DNA of 64,000 nucleotides from Strigamia acuminata. Taxonomy: Eukaryota > Arthropoda > Chilopoda > Geophilomorpha > Linotaeniidae. The stretch's first letter is position 1. Every line of letters begins with the position of its first letter. Location: NCBI GenBank assembly GCA_949358305.1, contig OX442319.1:12896001-12960000 (forward strand), written 5' to 3'. Positions 26,435 through 38,218 of this stretch are shown here, in pieces. The position numbers and the translations under genes were made by a program. Below the pieces are notes generated by a model. It worked only from the letters and a program-made list of their open reading frames with translations. It was not told where the DNA came from and made no database searches.

Positions 26435-29400
26435 ATGGACAGGGTGGTTGACGAGCTACAAATTCGCCACCGGCGCAGCAAGAGTCCAAAATACATCACC
26501 GACAAGAGTGAACAACAACTGAAGTATGAAGCGCTCAAATACGACACGAAACAATCTCCCGCCATCACACCAAGAAAGTCTCCTTTACTGACCGGCTCGA
26601 AACCATCGCCCGCAATCAGTTCGAAATCCTACTACCCGGCGATCGCCCAATATCCCGCCAGGCGGTCGCCATCCTCCAGTCCCAAAAGATCACCCGCCGG
26701 CGTGATCCGATCACGATATCCGGCGATTACTGCCAGACGGTCTCCTTCGAGCAGCCCCAAAAGAAGTCCTGCGTCCAGGCACTACCCGGCGATCACGTCC
26801 GGTAAATCCCCGGCCGTCACGCCGAACCAACTGTCCCCTGCCATTCCCACAAGGCACTATTCCAATAGGAGTCCCCGTAGAAGCCCCACGCCGAGTCCGA
26901 GGCACACGCCCAGGTCTAGTCTTTACCACTATCCCGCTATCGAAAGTGGAAGTTTGAACCCTTCGGTTACTGTGGCTCCCGCAACGCCTCGACATTGCCG
27001 TACAATCAGTCCTGGTCCAACGCCGAGTAATACGCCGAGGCGACAATTGCCGATTCAAACGACGCATATTGGTTACGTCGAAAGCAATCAGCAGTGGATC
27101 GCTCCTTTGTATAAATTTGTGGATTTTGTTAATAGGTCAGTTTCTTCTTCTTCTTTTTTACTAATTCTAGAATAGTTTTGATTTGCCAAATAATATTTTT
27201 TTTTGCAGATTTTTATATCCTATAAATGTTACAATTGGAATTGTTGCCATGCTCGTGATATCTTACAAAATTGCTCACTATCTGGAATCGTTACACGAAA
27301 ACGAATTGTGGTTTTCGAACATAAAAGTAAAGATTTGTATCCGAAAACCCGCGCTATTTTAATTATCACTTCCCACAATTTGTCCGAAAACACAGCGCTC
27401 CAGGTAAAAAAAATCTGCAGAATTTTGCAGAAAATTTGCCAGCAGAAATAATTCTGCAGAAAATCTTTTTTCTCTGCAGAACTCTGCAGAAGAATTGCCA
27501 GCTGAAAATATTCTGCAGAGAAGGTTAACATTTTTCTGCACAATTCTGCAGAATTTGGTAATTTTTTTCTGCAGAATAATTTTCTGCAGAGCATGCAGAA
27601 TTCTGCAGAATTTGGTAATTTTTTTCTGCAGAATAATTTTCTGCAGAGCATGCAGAATTCTGCAGAATTTGGTAATTTTTTTCTGCAGAATAATTTTCTG
27701 CAGAGCATGCAGAATTCTGCAGAATGTTTTTCTCCTGGGCCCCTTGTCATCTGGGACCCCTGGGGTGCTCTCTCAGGGCAAGACTGCATCAGTTTGCGGT
27801 GAATTGACGAAGTGATAATTAAATTGCAGGGTTTGTCGAGCAATAATTCAACGGATTTCATTATTTATTCAGGAAGTGGAACGAGAAATCTCATTCAGAA
27901 CCGAACAGGGACTTTATTATTCCTATTACAAACATTTAATTAACTCTTCGAGTTTTTATTCAGGTAATTTATTAAGTTTAACGGTTGAGATTGAAATTTT
28001 ACTTACGATTAAATATTCGAGAACAGGTTTGCTTGCTTTGATCTCAGACAACGTGACGGAAAGCGGACGAATAATCAATGTCTTATCTCGATTTAACATT
28101 TATCAGGAAATTTTTCTCAGTGCCGTGTTTCGCTTGTTCGGGCTCAAGAGTTACATTCAGCCCATTTTTTTTTACGTCAAATCAGTATTCCTTCTTCAGG
28201 CTTTGTATATATCCGCTTTGTACACGACAACCTGGATTTTAAGCCGGTCCTGGCTCGCCGGGATTTTGTCGGTCTGTTTTTATGTCTTCAACAGGTTGGT
28301 CTAAATTGATTTTAAATTTTTTTTATTTTTTTGTAATAATTTAATTAAGCGTTGGATTTTTTTCAGAGTCGATTCAACTCGGGTTAATTTCACGATTCCT
28401 CTGAGAGAGAGTTTTTCGCTTCCATTTTTATTTTGCGAAATTTGCATTTTGACTTATTACTTACGGCCCCAGCTGACTGTGCAGGAAGAAGTGAGTTAAT
28501 ATGGATTTATAAACCAGTGGTTCCCAAACTTTTTTGGATCATGGCGCACCAGTAGCTGGTCATGGTGCCCCTGCAAATTAAGGCTAGGTCACATGCATGT
28601 GTCGTGCATTATAACGCCCTAAATCGCACTAAATCGCACCGTGCGTTGGCGATGCACACTATTTCACATGCAATGCATGTGACGAACCAGCTTTGGTGCG
28701 TTAACGCAAAGCAAGGAGTGAAAAGGGACATAGGATTTCTACAAACGTAAGTTTGTATTATTTTCTGAGTAATCTCCGCTGTTCGGCTAACTGCGATAGC
28801 AAACGCGCGAGCTAGCCTTTAGTTCAGCGTCTCTTGTAAGCCCGCCGCGGTGCACAGTTTGCGAACCACTGTTATAAACAATTTTAGATTCTTTTAAAGA
28901 AACTGTTTTATTTTTATTTACTTATAGAAACGCACCTTGATAACTGTGGGCGCCTTTACGTACTTTTATTGCATCACGTGGCAGTTTTCGTCGTATGTTA
29001 TGTTCCTGCAGTGTGCAGTTCTATTTCTTCTTGCAATATGCACCATTGCACCAAGAATGAAGGTCTGGATTCAATAGAATTTATTTATAAAAAAATTAAA
29101 GTTTTAATTATGAATATTTACATTAGGTGATCAAACTTCTAGTCGTGAATGGAATTGCGCTACTTGTCGTAGGAATAGTGCAGTTTGGTCAGTCATTTGT
29201 GTTTGGTTCCATTGCTTTGAGTTTCTTGCCCTCAGCTGTGTTCATCCTTTGTGTTCAAGTATGAATTAACAATTTTTTAATAATTTTTGTTTGGAATTAT
29301 TCAATTTTTACAAAAATGTATATATTTTTAGGAACGTTACCCATCAAAGGGTATGAAATCTAATGTTGTCCGGGTGTCCTTCAGGCTGCTTTTCGCCATC

Positions 29401-32290
29401 GGTTTTACCATGACCTTAAATATATTTATAAAGGTACGCACTTCGTGGTAGCTGCATTCAATAATCTTTTTTGAAAGTGTTTGTGCTTTTAGATTGTTTT
29501 ATTATGTTGTGGTTACTTTTTGATACCGAATTTCTCGGAAGAAGCGTTTTCAGGCCGAAAACACAAACATTCGAGGAAGTGACATCACAAAATCAAAACA
29601 CAAACACCTACCGTAGAATCGGGTTACTTTGGACTGCGGGGCATCTTTGGACACGCGTGACCCGATGTTGCTATACTGTGCTAGGGCTTTTCTTGTAATG
29701 CTCTGGCAGACATTTTGCCGCGCCTGTCCAAAGATTTCCCACTGTCCAAAGTAACCACATTATACGGTAGTTAAAACACGTCTTTTTGAATGCAGCTAGT
29801 GTTCGCAATAATTTTAATCTTGCAACCCGAGATATCGAGTACAGTCAAGCAGTGCTGGACTGGCCCGGCGGGATACCAGGAATTTCCCGGTGGCCTGTGG
29901 CCGCTGTGGCCCGTCGTGGCTTGCTGTGGCCCGTCTCGACTTGATTAATTGTGGCCCGAACATCCAGATTACCCGGCACTACATTTGTTCCCAGTCCAGC
30001 CCTGCAGTCAAGCCTTGTTATAACGAATCTCAAGGGACCCGGGAAATCGGTTCATTACAACAAAAGTTCGTTATATCAAAATTTTTTAACATGGTGTTCT
30101 ATCGCCAACCAACCAACCAAGCCATTCGTTATAACAAGAAATTCGTTATATTGTGGTACGTTATAACGAGGTTCTACTGTAATCACTAATAGTTGTATTT
30201 CACATTTTGTACGTAAGACGCTTCTGAATATTGAATCTGACAGCCATATTTGGAAATTTGTGTTCGCAAAACTCGGCTTGGAAAACCAAAGGGACTTCGA
30301 AAGCCGGCTGTATTTGTGCAACGAAGCATTCCAACCGCTCGATTTAGCGACCCACCGAAGATTATCGCGAGGCCTTTTTCTCCCGTTTTACGTCATTATC
30401 GAATTTGTTTATCTGACTGCCTTAGTCGTCGCCGTGCTCTTGAAATGGGGGTAAGTAACAATATCTATTTGCGCCGAACTTACAGCTGGACATTGTTCTT
30501 ATTTTGTTTCGTTTAGGAATTTGACTTTCAAGAAGGAGATATCGAAAGAACATCGGCTTCTTATGCAGAAGCGGCCCGAGTTGGCATTTCACGTAGTGCT
30601 GACCGTGTTCTTGGCCATTTTGGCTATGAGCACGACGAGAATGAAATTCCTGTGGGTGCCCCACATGTGTATTGTTACCAGTGTTGGTATTTGTGATTTG
30701 CGGATATGGAGGACGTTGGCCGGATGGTTCACCACTCAGATCAATTGCATCCGGCATCTGGCAACGGCTTTAGTTATTTTTTATTTACTTTATAGGGTAA
30801 ACATACGGATTTAAGGGATACTAAAAATCTGCTTTGCATTTCACATTTAACCACTTACAGTCCAGAATTTTCTACTAATACCGTATTCCTTCAATTAAGA
30901 GCCGCCCTCGAATCAGAGCCGTGGCTGAGGGAGCACAAATATAAAGTCGCCGTCACACCTATGAATACTTACAATGTGCACATGTGCAACGTCACGCTTA
31001 TGAATGTACAGAATATGTACGTGTGCGATGTTGCCGATATTCGGTTGCCAATTATCGGTATCGGGGATACTGCAAAAATATCGATATTGGGGATACTGCA
31101 AAATATCGATATCGGGGATACTGCAAAATATCGATATCGGGGATACTGCAAAATATCGATCTCGGTCAAAGTCTAGTTTTGAGTAAGAGCCGCGGCTCTT
31201 TTTCGAAAACGGTGCTTTTAAAATCCCATTTTGGGATATTTTGCACATTTTTTTACTTTTAGCATGGAAACAAAGCATTTTTTGATGGTGCCCATTGCGT
31301 TTTTCAATTTCAATAATCTTTTTATTCTGACTTTTAACACCAGTTCTTACCTGATGTGATGAAGGAATTGGAGGAATTGAAAGAGTTTTGGGACCCTGAT
31401 ACAGTTGAATTGATGGAATGGATTCAGTAAGTTTTGATATTCCAGGGTTGGAGAACATAACAGCAATTTGTTTATTTTTTTTCTAAAGGATTGAAACTCA
31501 GCCAACCGTTGTGTTTGCCGGTTCAATGCAGTTACTAGCTGGGATAAAATTGTGTACCGGTCGAGCGATATCAAATCACCCTCATTTTGAAGACAAATGG
31601 CTGAGAGAAAGAACCAAAAAAGTAACTAAAAAAAATTTATAATAATAAATAATAATCCTTTTTTTCATTAATAATTATTCTGTCTATCCAGGTGTACCAG
31701 ATGTACGCTCGTCAACCGCCTCATATCATTTACAAAATCTTCAAAGACATGAACGTAAACTATATAATCGTGGAAGATAGTATTTGTTTAGGATCTCAGC
31801 GAAATCGGTGTCGATTGCCCGATGTAATGGATCTTCATAATGGCCATGTGGGTGTCTAGCAGTGTTGCATGCGTTATCGTTACAATAAAAGCCAAAAAAG
31901 CATTTTCAGACGTTCAAAATGTTGGAAATTGGCCTAAATTTCTATAAATTTTCCCAAATTTTAGTAATAATTAGAGACCGGATAAATGCATAAATGCATG
32001 GAATATATTTATATTCAATATGAAGAAAACCTACGGTATGCGTTTCAAAAGTTACGGTAACGCATGCAGCACTTGTGTTTTATCAGTATCGGACATGTTA
32101 ACAGAAAAGTTGTTTTACACTGTTTTGTGTGTGGATTTAGGTTCCCGAAGATGGGCATCAAGAATATGGTCTGTCGTACTCTGTCGTCCCTCGTTTCTGT
32201 GATCAAGTTCGTTATAGTGATGGCGATTACGAGAAATATTTTCAATTAGTATTTATTAACAAAACATTCCGAGTTTATGTGCTAGCTTAG
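26435..32290 (+). CDS. DPY19L3: Tryptophan C-mannosyltransferase DPY19L3 with N-terminal Ser/Pro extension
   Basis: Multi-pass ER membrane enzyme transferring mannose from dolichol-phosphate-mannose to Trp of WxxW/C motifs (e.g. thrombospondin repeats). Exons, all in phase: 26435-27135, 27209-27326, 27873-27963, 28027-28294, 28367-28490, 28928-29062, 29127-29258, 29332-29433, 30218-30450, 30517-30796, 31344-31426, 31489-31621, 31692-31847, 32141-32290 (about 901 aa; human about 716). The luminal loop LHENELWFSNIKEVEREISF, the stretch TRVNFTIPLRESF, VVFAGSMQLLAGIKLCTGR and the tail KTFRVYVLA match DPY19L3 rather than L1/L2/L4. The first exon adds about 230 residues rich in SPAI/YPAI, SPKRSP and RKSP before the first membrane helix. 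An out-of-frame ATG plus stop (26409-26423) precedes the start. Introns carry several MITEs. Confidence 0.94.
27410..27728. repeat. 57-bp tandem repeat rich in CTGCAG palindromes
   Basis: Three near-identical 57-bp units, each with three CTGCAG sites plus gcatgc, preceded by degenerate copies. It is in DPY19L3 intron 2. A 210-codon antisense ORF across it consists of repeated FCRKKLPNSAEF-like segments and is an artefact of the period being divisible by three. Confidence 0.9.
28515..28871. mobile_element. hAT-type MITE with perfect 8-bp target duplication
   Basis: The termini are cagtggttcccaaac and gtttgcgaaccactg. The flanks 28507-28514 and 28872-28879 are identical (ttataaac), an exact 8-bp target site duplication typical of hAT elements. 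It lies in DPY19L3 intron 5. The interior includes 'gcgcaccagtagctggtcat' and short 'cacatgcatgt' inverted repeats. No coding capacity. Confidence 0.92.
29842..30179. mobile_element. pogo-type MITE (interrupted) in DPY19L3 intron 8
   Basis: The outer ends are cagtcaag and 'gttataacgaggttctactg', flanked by TA (29840-29841 and 30180-30181), as expected for pogo/Tc1-mariner elements. It is interrupted near its left end by the hAT MITE at 29850-30004. Confidence 0.85.
29850..30004. mobile_element. 155-bp hAT MITE nested in the pogo MITE
   Basis: The ends cagtgctggactgg and ccagtccagccctg are inverted repeats. The flanks 29842-29849 and 30005-30012 are both cagtcaag, a perfect 8-bp duplication of the pogo terminus. 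This gives the order of insertion directly: pogo first, hAT second. Confidence 0.93.
30882..31205. mobile_element. TACCGTA-ended repeat with internal array in DPY19L3 intron 10
   Basis: Begins 'taccgtattccttcaatta' and 'agagccgccctcgaat', the same type of end as the element at 45.93 kb. From 31060 to 31165 four units of 'tatcggggatactgcaaaa' are tandemly repeated. 'gagtaagagccgcggctct' near 31185 resembles the subterminal region of the 45.93-kb element. A clear right end is not visible. Confidence 0.55.
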
Positions 32291-33298
32291 AAACGGTGCT
32301 GTGGAGGAGTGCTATATTTTTTTCTATTGGATAGCAAAGTGTGTGCGAAGCCTCTTTTGTTTATTTGGCTTAGAGCTTCGTTCGAGTTTCGCATGGTGTT
32401 AGCTAGCAGTGGGATCTTGGGTAATTTAGTGTTGGGTAAAAGAAGATGTCGGTGAGGATTAATTTATTTTCTTCTCGTTAGTGAATTTTTTCAATTTTTC
32501 AATTTTTTTCCCAATTTATTTTTCAAAAAACAAAAAATTAAAAATACTTTTTGAATTTTGTGACCATCACAAGTTGTCATCTGCTTTTAATTAGAAATCC
32601 AGAGGATGTCTCTCTAAACACCGGACCGGCAAAAAGCCGTGGTGTAGTATTCAAAGTGTGGCTAGAGTAACATGCTGTGTTAAGCGTGTATTTGAGGCGA
32701 CAGTTATGTGTATTGACTAGTCAAGTAAAGTGAAGAATGCTCAAATTTGTGCTATGCTGATAAGATATGCAACTGACAATGTCAGTCCAAGATTTGTCGA
32801 GGGATATTTCTTTTGCAAATAGTATGCAACATTTATTAAATTTTTTTTAAAGAACCCCAGTCTTAACACTTTTCAGCGCCCTGGGCTAATAAAAATCAGG
32901 CGTCTCTTCTGTGCCCGGTGCCCCTCGGCTGCAGCCCAGTTAGCCCAATGGTAAACTTGGGACTGGTCACACGGATGATCAATTTAACATCGGATTTATG
33001 CGATGTTTAATTGTTCATTACGTTACTTGGGAAGCGTCGGTTTCTAATCGCTAAATGAGATGTGGTAACATCTGTTTTGAAAAGCTTAAAGGAATACTGC
33101 AACAAAAATTAATTGAAATGAATGTTAATCTAATTTATAAATTGTTGCAGACAGTTTGCTTAATTTTTTTCAGGAATTTTGAAATTTCATTGCAATATCC
33201 CTCTAAGACAGACTCAGCATCATGTTTTGTGGATGTTTTGCAAAAATACAAGAATACAAGAAAGTTGTGTTGCAACACATTAAGATGAAATTGTATTG
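32291..33298. other. Intergenic, 3' of DPY19L3
   Basis: DPY19L3 3' UTR, then AT-rich sequence. A possible micro-exon (aagATGTCG before gtgagg, near 32450) and an acceptor at 32594 could start another gene, but the resulting peptide (MSKSRGCLSKHRTGKKP...) matches nothing I recognise and has no convincing continuation. Confidence 0.3.
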
Positions 33299-33330
33299 CA
33301 GGTTGAACCTCGCTATTACAAACAGGTTGG

Positions 33331-33432
33331 CAGGGCTGGACTGCGAACAAATTTACTACTGGGAAATCTGGACAGGTCGGGCCTCGGAAACAAATTTATC
33401 GGGCCAAAGCATCACGGGCCAGTCCAGCACTG
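33331..33432. mobile_element. 102-bp hAT MITE nested in a pogo-like remnant
   Basis: The termini cagggctggactgcg and cgggccagtccagcactg are imperfect inverted repeats. The flanks 33323-33330 and 33433-33440 are both caggttgg, a perfect 8-bp duplication. The sequence to the left (from 33299, 'caggttgaacctcgctatta') is the end of a pogo-type MITE, so this repeats the nesting seen at 29.85 kb. Confidence 0.88.
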
Positions 33433-33689
33433 CAGGTTGGGAAGGGAAAATAAACAGTTTGTAATAATGATAGTCCGTTGTAGTAATAGGCAACCAATTA
33501 GTTGAAATCAAATTTCATTATAAGGAGGATTCCAAAGAAGACCGTAGAACATCTTCGGTCAATGGGACTGTGTTCGGGCAGACTGTTGGGGTTCGTGAGT
33601 CGAGTCGCACTATATCGATCTATCTGGTTTCCGTCCGATTACATGGACAGTAGCGATGTTTGTAATAGCAAAGTTTGATCTGTACTATC

Positions 33690-33846
33690 AGTGGCAGATC
33701 ACCATAAGAAGCGCATGTTTAGTGCCGGGGCCTCATCAACAATTGCCGCATGGTGTCGCTAAATGCCCCTCTTGCGAACATTTTTAGAGGGTACCCTCAC
33801 AATCAGGTTGCGCTACGGGGGCTCCAAATGCATGATCCACTACTGA
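33690..33846. mobile_element. hAT-like MITE
   Basis: The left end cagtggcagatcaccat and right end atgcatgatccactactg are imperfect inverted repeats with CAGTG-like hAT termini. No exact 8-bp duplication is evident. No coding capacity. Confidence 0.6.
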
Positions 33847-35629
33847 TTATACTGCTGTTCTAATATCCCTTTACTCAGGATATTAGTTGGAATAATGTAG
33901 CACTTGTGATAGTCACACTATTTGCTATTGGTTGTAGGTATATGTAATTACCAGACTATCTTTGGAATTTGCTGTTAATTGATTGCAGGGCAAATGAAAT
34001 GATCTATTTTGATTGGTTTAGGAGACTACAGGCGTAGTCAAAGTTTCTGATTATGTGGTTTTCGGTGTGGCAGCCATTTTGAATTTGGTTGTAAATACAA
34101 AACACTTGTGGGATTTGTGTTTGCGGTTTTTGTGAAGGTTTGTGGCTGTTTGTGGGTGTTCATTCTGTTTATAGAGTTGAAAACACTAGAAATTGCAAAT
34201 AAACAGAAACTTTAGATGGCGCCTTATTTAATTTTTTTGAATAATTCTCATATTCTTAATATTGTAACTTCTTATTAGTAAGCCAAAAAAAAAAAAATAA
34301 TAATTACAAACAAACAAAAAAATAAGAATAATTGCTTTTTAATATTTCGCAACTTTTTTGCAATTGCACATTCCCTTATTTAATTATTTTTTTTCTATTT
34401 TATTCAAATGCAATTCAGACAATCTGTGAAAAACGTGATGTGTGCAGTGTTTTACTAATCAATGCAGAAAAAAAGTCTTGTTGTTATGATGAGAAATTTC
34501 AAAAAAAAAAAAAAGAATAAAATAAAATAAATACATAAATAAAAATAAAAATAAAATACGGAAAACTTGTATAATAAACTCAACAATGTTTTTATATTTA
34601 AATGTAAACATTGTATCATTTGGACTGTAACATTATTCCATATATTTGACGATGATAAAAATCCCTTATTTTTATGTCTATTTGATGTTTGTTTATTTAT
34701 TAAACACGTGGACATCAATTTCATTGACGCACAGGCAAGCGTTGTTGTTTGGCCCTACACGCAACGGCACAAGGCGGAGATGAGTAAACTAGGACTCCGT
34801 CTAACCGTAAAGACTCCGCTGCCTGGTTAAGTTCCACGGTCAGAATGGCCATGGAGTTGAAGAATGGTGTGATTTTTCGAGGTTGCGCTTGGATCACTCG
34901 GCTTCCCTGCAAAGCTTAGTGAAATTGGGGCTGCAGAGTGGTGACCTGACCTGAGACTGCATTTTCACTCACACCTAATTTGAGATAAAATCAAGACACT
35001 TTCTGGCTTTGGTGGGCCCATTTCACCTCGTTTTATTTGATTTTATTATAAATTTCAGATCAGATCAATGATTTTCATGAATTAGTGCTGCCATCTGGCG
35101 TTTTATTTAATAAAAGTGATAGAAAATGAAAACTTTGCTGTAGTTATTTATTTTTATTTTGAGTTTCTAGAATTAGCAAAGTGTGATGACACATAAACCG
35201 ATGACAAATAAACCGGAAGGGAAATGTTTTTTTAAATAATTTATTTATTTATATGTATTGAAGTATATTTTTCTCATAGATTTTTTTTTGGCTTCTTCCT
35301 TTTCTTCGTTGCCAATACAGTGTACACTTTTTATGTGGTAGTGTATACATTAGCCTGATTGTTTCTTGGATATGTGGAGATGCTTCAAACTCGTGGGAAT
35401 CAAAGATCCCGCCTTTACTTGTCACGAGAAAACACTCGAGTTTGTGCATCATCCTCCTCCATTTTAACCAGATTAACAACAAAACAAAAGAAAACTAAAC
35501 TAAACAAACATTTATTATCAACGGAGAAAAATCAATTTTTAGCTCGGAAATGTACAGTTTTAATAGTAACAGTAAATAAAAATGTATTTAAAATTAAAAT
35601 AATCATTTTTAACTATAAATAAAATTATA
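33847..35629. other. Intergenic, no gene identified
   Basis: AT-rich with poly-A/T runs. One segment, 34735-34830, looks exon-like: acceptor 'gacgcacag', then an open frame reading VVVWPYTQRHKAEMSKLGL and ending LTVKTPLPG-stop. I cannot match it to a family, and no adjoining exons are evident. Confidence 0.35.
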
Positions 35630-36000
35630 CTTTATAAAAAAAAAATTATTTTCGTTAAAATATATTATTTTTCACCAAAATAAATTATTTTTTAACCAAA
35701 ATAAATTATTTTTGAATCAAAAAATATACTTTTAACTAAAACAAGATACTTTTGACCACAATAATCAGTTTTTAACCAAAGAAATCAATTTTTAACCCAA
35801 AAAAAATCAATTTTTAACCCAAAAAAATCAATTTTTACCCAAAAAAATCAATTTTTAACCCAAAAAAATCAATTTTTAACCAAAAAAATCAATTTTTAAC
35901 AAAACAAAAACAATTTTTAACTCCAAAAAATCCACTTTTACACAAAATCACATTTTCAACTAATAAAAACCCACTTTCATCCCAAAAAACCCCCACAAAC
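35630..36000. repeat. About 21-bp tandem array (A-tract tcaa T-tract aaccc)
   Basis: Degenerate at the left; from 35770 to 35930 regular units of A6-7-tcaa-TTTTT-aaccc with a period of about 20-21 bp. Confidence 0.85.
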
Positions 36001-36700
36001 CCACACATTCCCCCTTAAAAAATCCACATTAACCCTTGAAAAAATCCTTTTCACATGTCCACACACCCCCGAGGGCGTGGCGAGGGGGTGGGTGGGCCCT
36101 CGTTTTACGTAAACCGGTCCCACCTTAAACTCAACATTCTATTTTCGGCATGGGAGCGCGCGAGGGTGGAAGTCAACTCTCCCCATACTGACCCCATGCC
36201 TGCGGCCACCAAGTTCAGGGCCAGCAACAGGTGAGGAAGAAACGCAAGCGTCTTGACCCACATTCCATTCGCGCAACAGGACGCAACGAGGTTGAGGGAC
36301 GGGTGCAAAGCCGCCCCAACACTAAACGGGGCCCCCGACTCCATTAACCCCTTTATTCCTCATTTTTTCTCCAATTCGCCTCCAATTTGGCGCCTCGCTG
36401 GCGTCGCCTCCCAATCGCCGCTTTGAAACCGAGCCAGGGACTCTCACGGACCGGTGGGGTCCTCGGAGTAATTAACTGAGTGATTACGCATGTGCAAGTG
36501 TGGGGAATTAGCCAATCGGGTGGACGGGCGAGGCGGGGCTTTGCCTTTGGCCATGGGTTGACAAGGCGATGGGGCGTTGCAGGTGAGCGCAACGGCGTGC
36601 GTGAGGTGCACATGCACATTCGCCGAAGTCAGGGACGGTGGAACGAAGACTTGCACATGGAGTCTGCGACCGGTAAGTGACTAAGTGCTCGGCTTGAATT
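36001..36700 (+). promoter_or_regulatory. GC-rich island, candidate promoter/first exon of the 38.7-kb gene
   Basis: About 650 bp of GC-rich sequence in an AT-rich spacer, ending in a strong donor (gcgaccg before gtaagtg at 36673). The next plausible acceptor downstream is ctctcactcgcag at 38684, which opens the 38.7-kb coding exon. I infer a non-coding first exon; the joined frame from an upstream ATG would stop quickly. Confidence 0.4.
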
Positions 36701-36896
36701 GTGGCGGGGGAATCGAGTTTGGACACTTGGGGGGATTAATTTGGGGGTTTTTTAATGGGGAATCTGTGTGGTTGTTTTTTTTCTTTAAATTTTGATTGAT
36801 GTTTTGGTGGAAATTGTCTGTTTCGGCTTTATACGGTAATAGACAAGTGGGTAGGCGTTGGAATAATTTTTAGAGTGTGTTAACCCATATTGTGCT

Positions 36897-36912
36897 ATTT
36901 TTTTTTTTTTTT

Positions 36913-36943
<31 letters not shown>

Positions 36944-37213
36944 ATAGAGAAATATAATAATTTTTTTTTTTGGTTTTTTTGAGTTTAGAAATTGGTAATA
37001 TTTTTTTTTTTTTTTTTTTTTGGGGGTGGTAAAGAAATTAATGTTAGTTTTTGTGACCCGTTGGCATATGCACAATACAAGTGTGTGCACGATGAGATCT
37101 CAATCGACGCGTGACTCACTTTGCTCCTTAGTGCATTGCCTCTGCGTAGAGAAATTCCATAAAGTTGGGCATTGGATTCGCAATTGGAAAATATTTTTTT
37201 TTTTGTTTAATTT

Positions 37214-37244
<31 letters not shown>

Positions 37245-37260
37245 TATTTTTTTTTTTATA
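36897..37260. repeat. Long poly(dT) tracts
   Basis: Several nearly uninterrupted T runs of 20-45 bases (36897-36943, 37002-37020, 37215-37243). There is no gene between them. Such runs are often length-variable and prone to sequencing error. Confidence 0.85.
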
Positions 37261-37599
37261 TTTAGCATCTGTTGAAATTATTGGTAGTGAAATTATATTT
37301 GTGTATTTGTATTTTTCTATATATTGGCACATGGTAGAGCTTAACCTGTGCAGCTGCAGAGATGGTAATGAATGATTCCGGTTGATGATGTTTTATGTCT
37401 GGTTATATAATGAAATTTATAAAAAAAAGTTTAACACGCAGGCACGAAAATTGCAACTGATGTTTCACTTAATTTCTTGTAAAAATTCATTTTCTGTACT
37501 AAATATACAAGCTAAAATCACAACTACACAAGAAAATAACTGTAAAAGTAAAAAAAAAAAAAAAGTCAACGTACGGTAAGTACCGGTAACATTGAAACC

Positions 37600-37815
37600 A
37601 TCAACAATGGCAATTCAATAATATTCAATAATAACTAAACATTTTAAACTCAATTGTTTAATTCAATTGTTTCAGATTCAATTGTCAAATTCAATTGTTA
37701 CAGATTCAATTATTGAATTCAATTGTTTCAGATTCAATTGTCAAATTCAATTATTTCAGATTCAATTGTCAAATTCAATTGTTAACATCAATTGTTAAAT
37801 TTAAATTGTTAACTT
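37600..37815. repeat. Degenerate AATTCAATTGTT repeat
   Basis: Repeats of 'attcaattgtcaaattcaa' and 'attcaattgtttcagattc' with palindromic CAATTG cores. Confidence 0.8.
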
Positions 37816-37869
37816 CAACACAACAGTGTTTTGCTTAACAACTGTGATACTATACAGTATTTAACAATT

Positions 37870-38218
37870 AAACACACAAATTTCTTATTTTTGAACAATT
37901 AGGCCGAAAAATCTTTTATTTTTGAACAATTAAGCCACAAAATCACTTATTTTTTAACAATTAAGCCACAAAATCACTTATTTTTGAACAATTAAGCAGA
38001 AATTTTTTTTTATTTTTGAACAATCAAGCCACAAAATCACTTATTTTTTAACAATTAAGCCACAAAATCACTTATTTTTGAACAATCAAGCCACAAAATC
38101 ACTTATTTTTGAACAATTAAGCCGAAATTTTTTTTATTTTTGAACAATTCAGCCACAAAATCACTTATTTTTCAACAATTAAACCACAAAATCACTTATT
38201 TTTCAACAATCAAGCCCA
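37870..38218. repeat. 31-bp tandem array
   Basis: About ten copies of a unit containing 'acaattaagccacaaaatca' followed by 'cttatttttga'. Some copies have an expanded T run instead of 'atcac'. It lies 0.5 kb upstream of the 38.7-kb gene. Confidence 0.88.

Noticed and set aside
27229-27861. 210-codon minus ORF with repeated FCRKKLPNSAEF segments
   Set aside because: It spans an exon-intron boundary of DPY19L3 on the opposite strand and consists of the 57-bp repeat. Not a gene.
31344-31426. Suspected frameshift in DPY19L3 exon 11
   Set aside because: Re-reading the bases after TTG shows three A's and an intact frame (LKEFWDPDTVELMEWI).
37870-38218. Regular 31-bp repeats considered as a CRISPR-like array
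   Set aside because: The units are contiguous with no unique spacers, there are no cas genes, and the host is clearly a eukaryote. It is a plain minisatellite.
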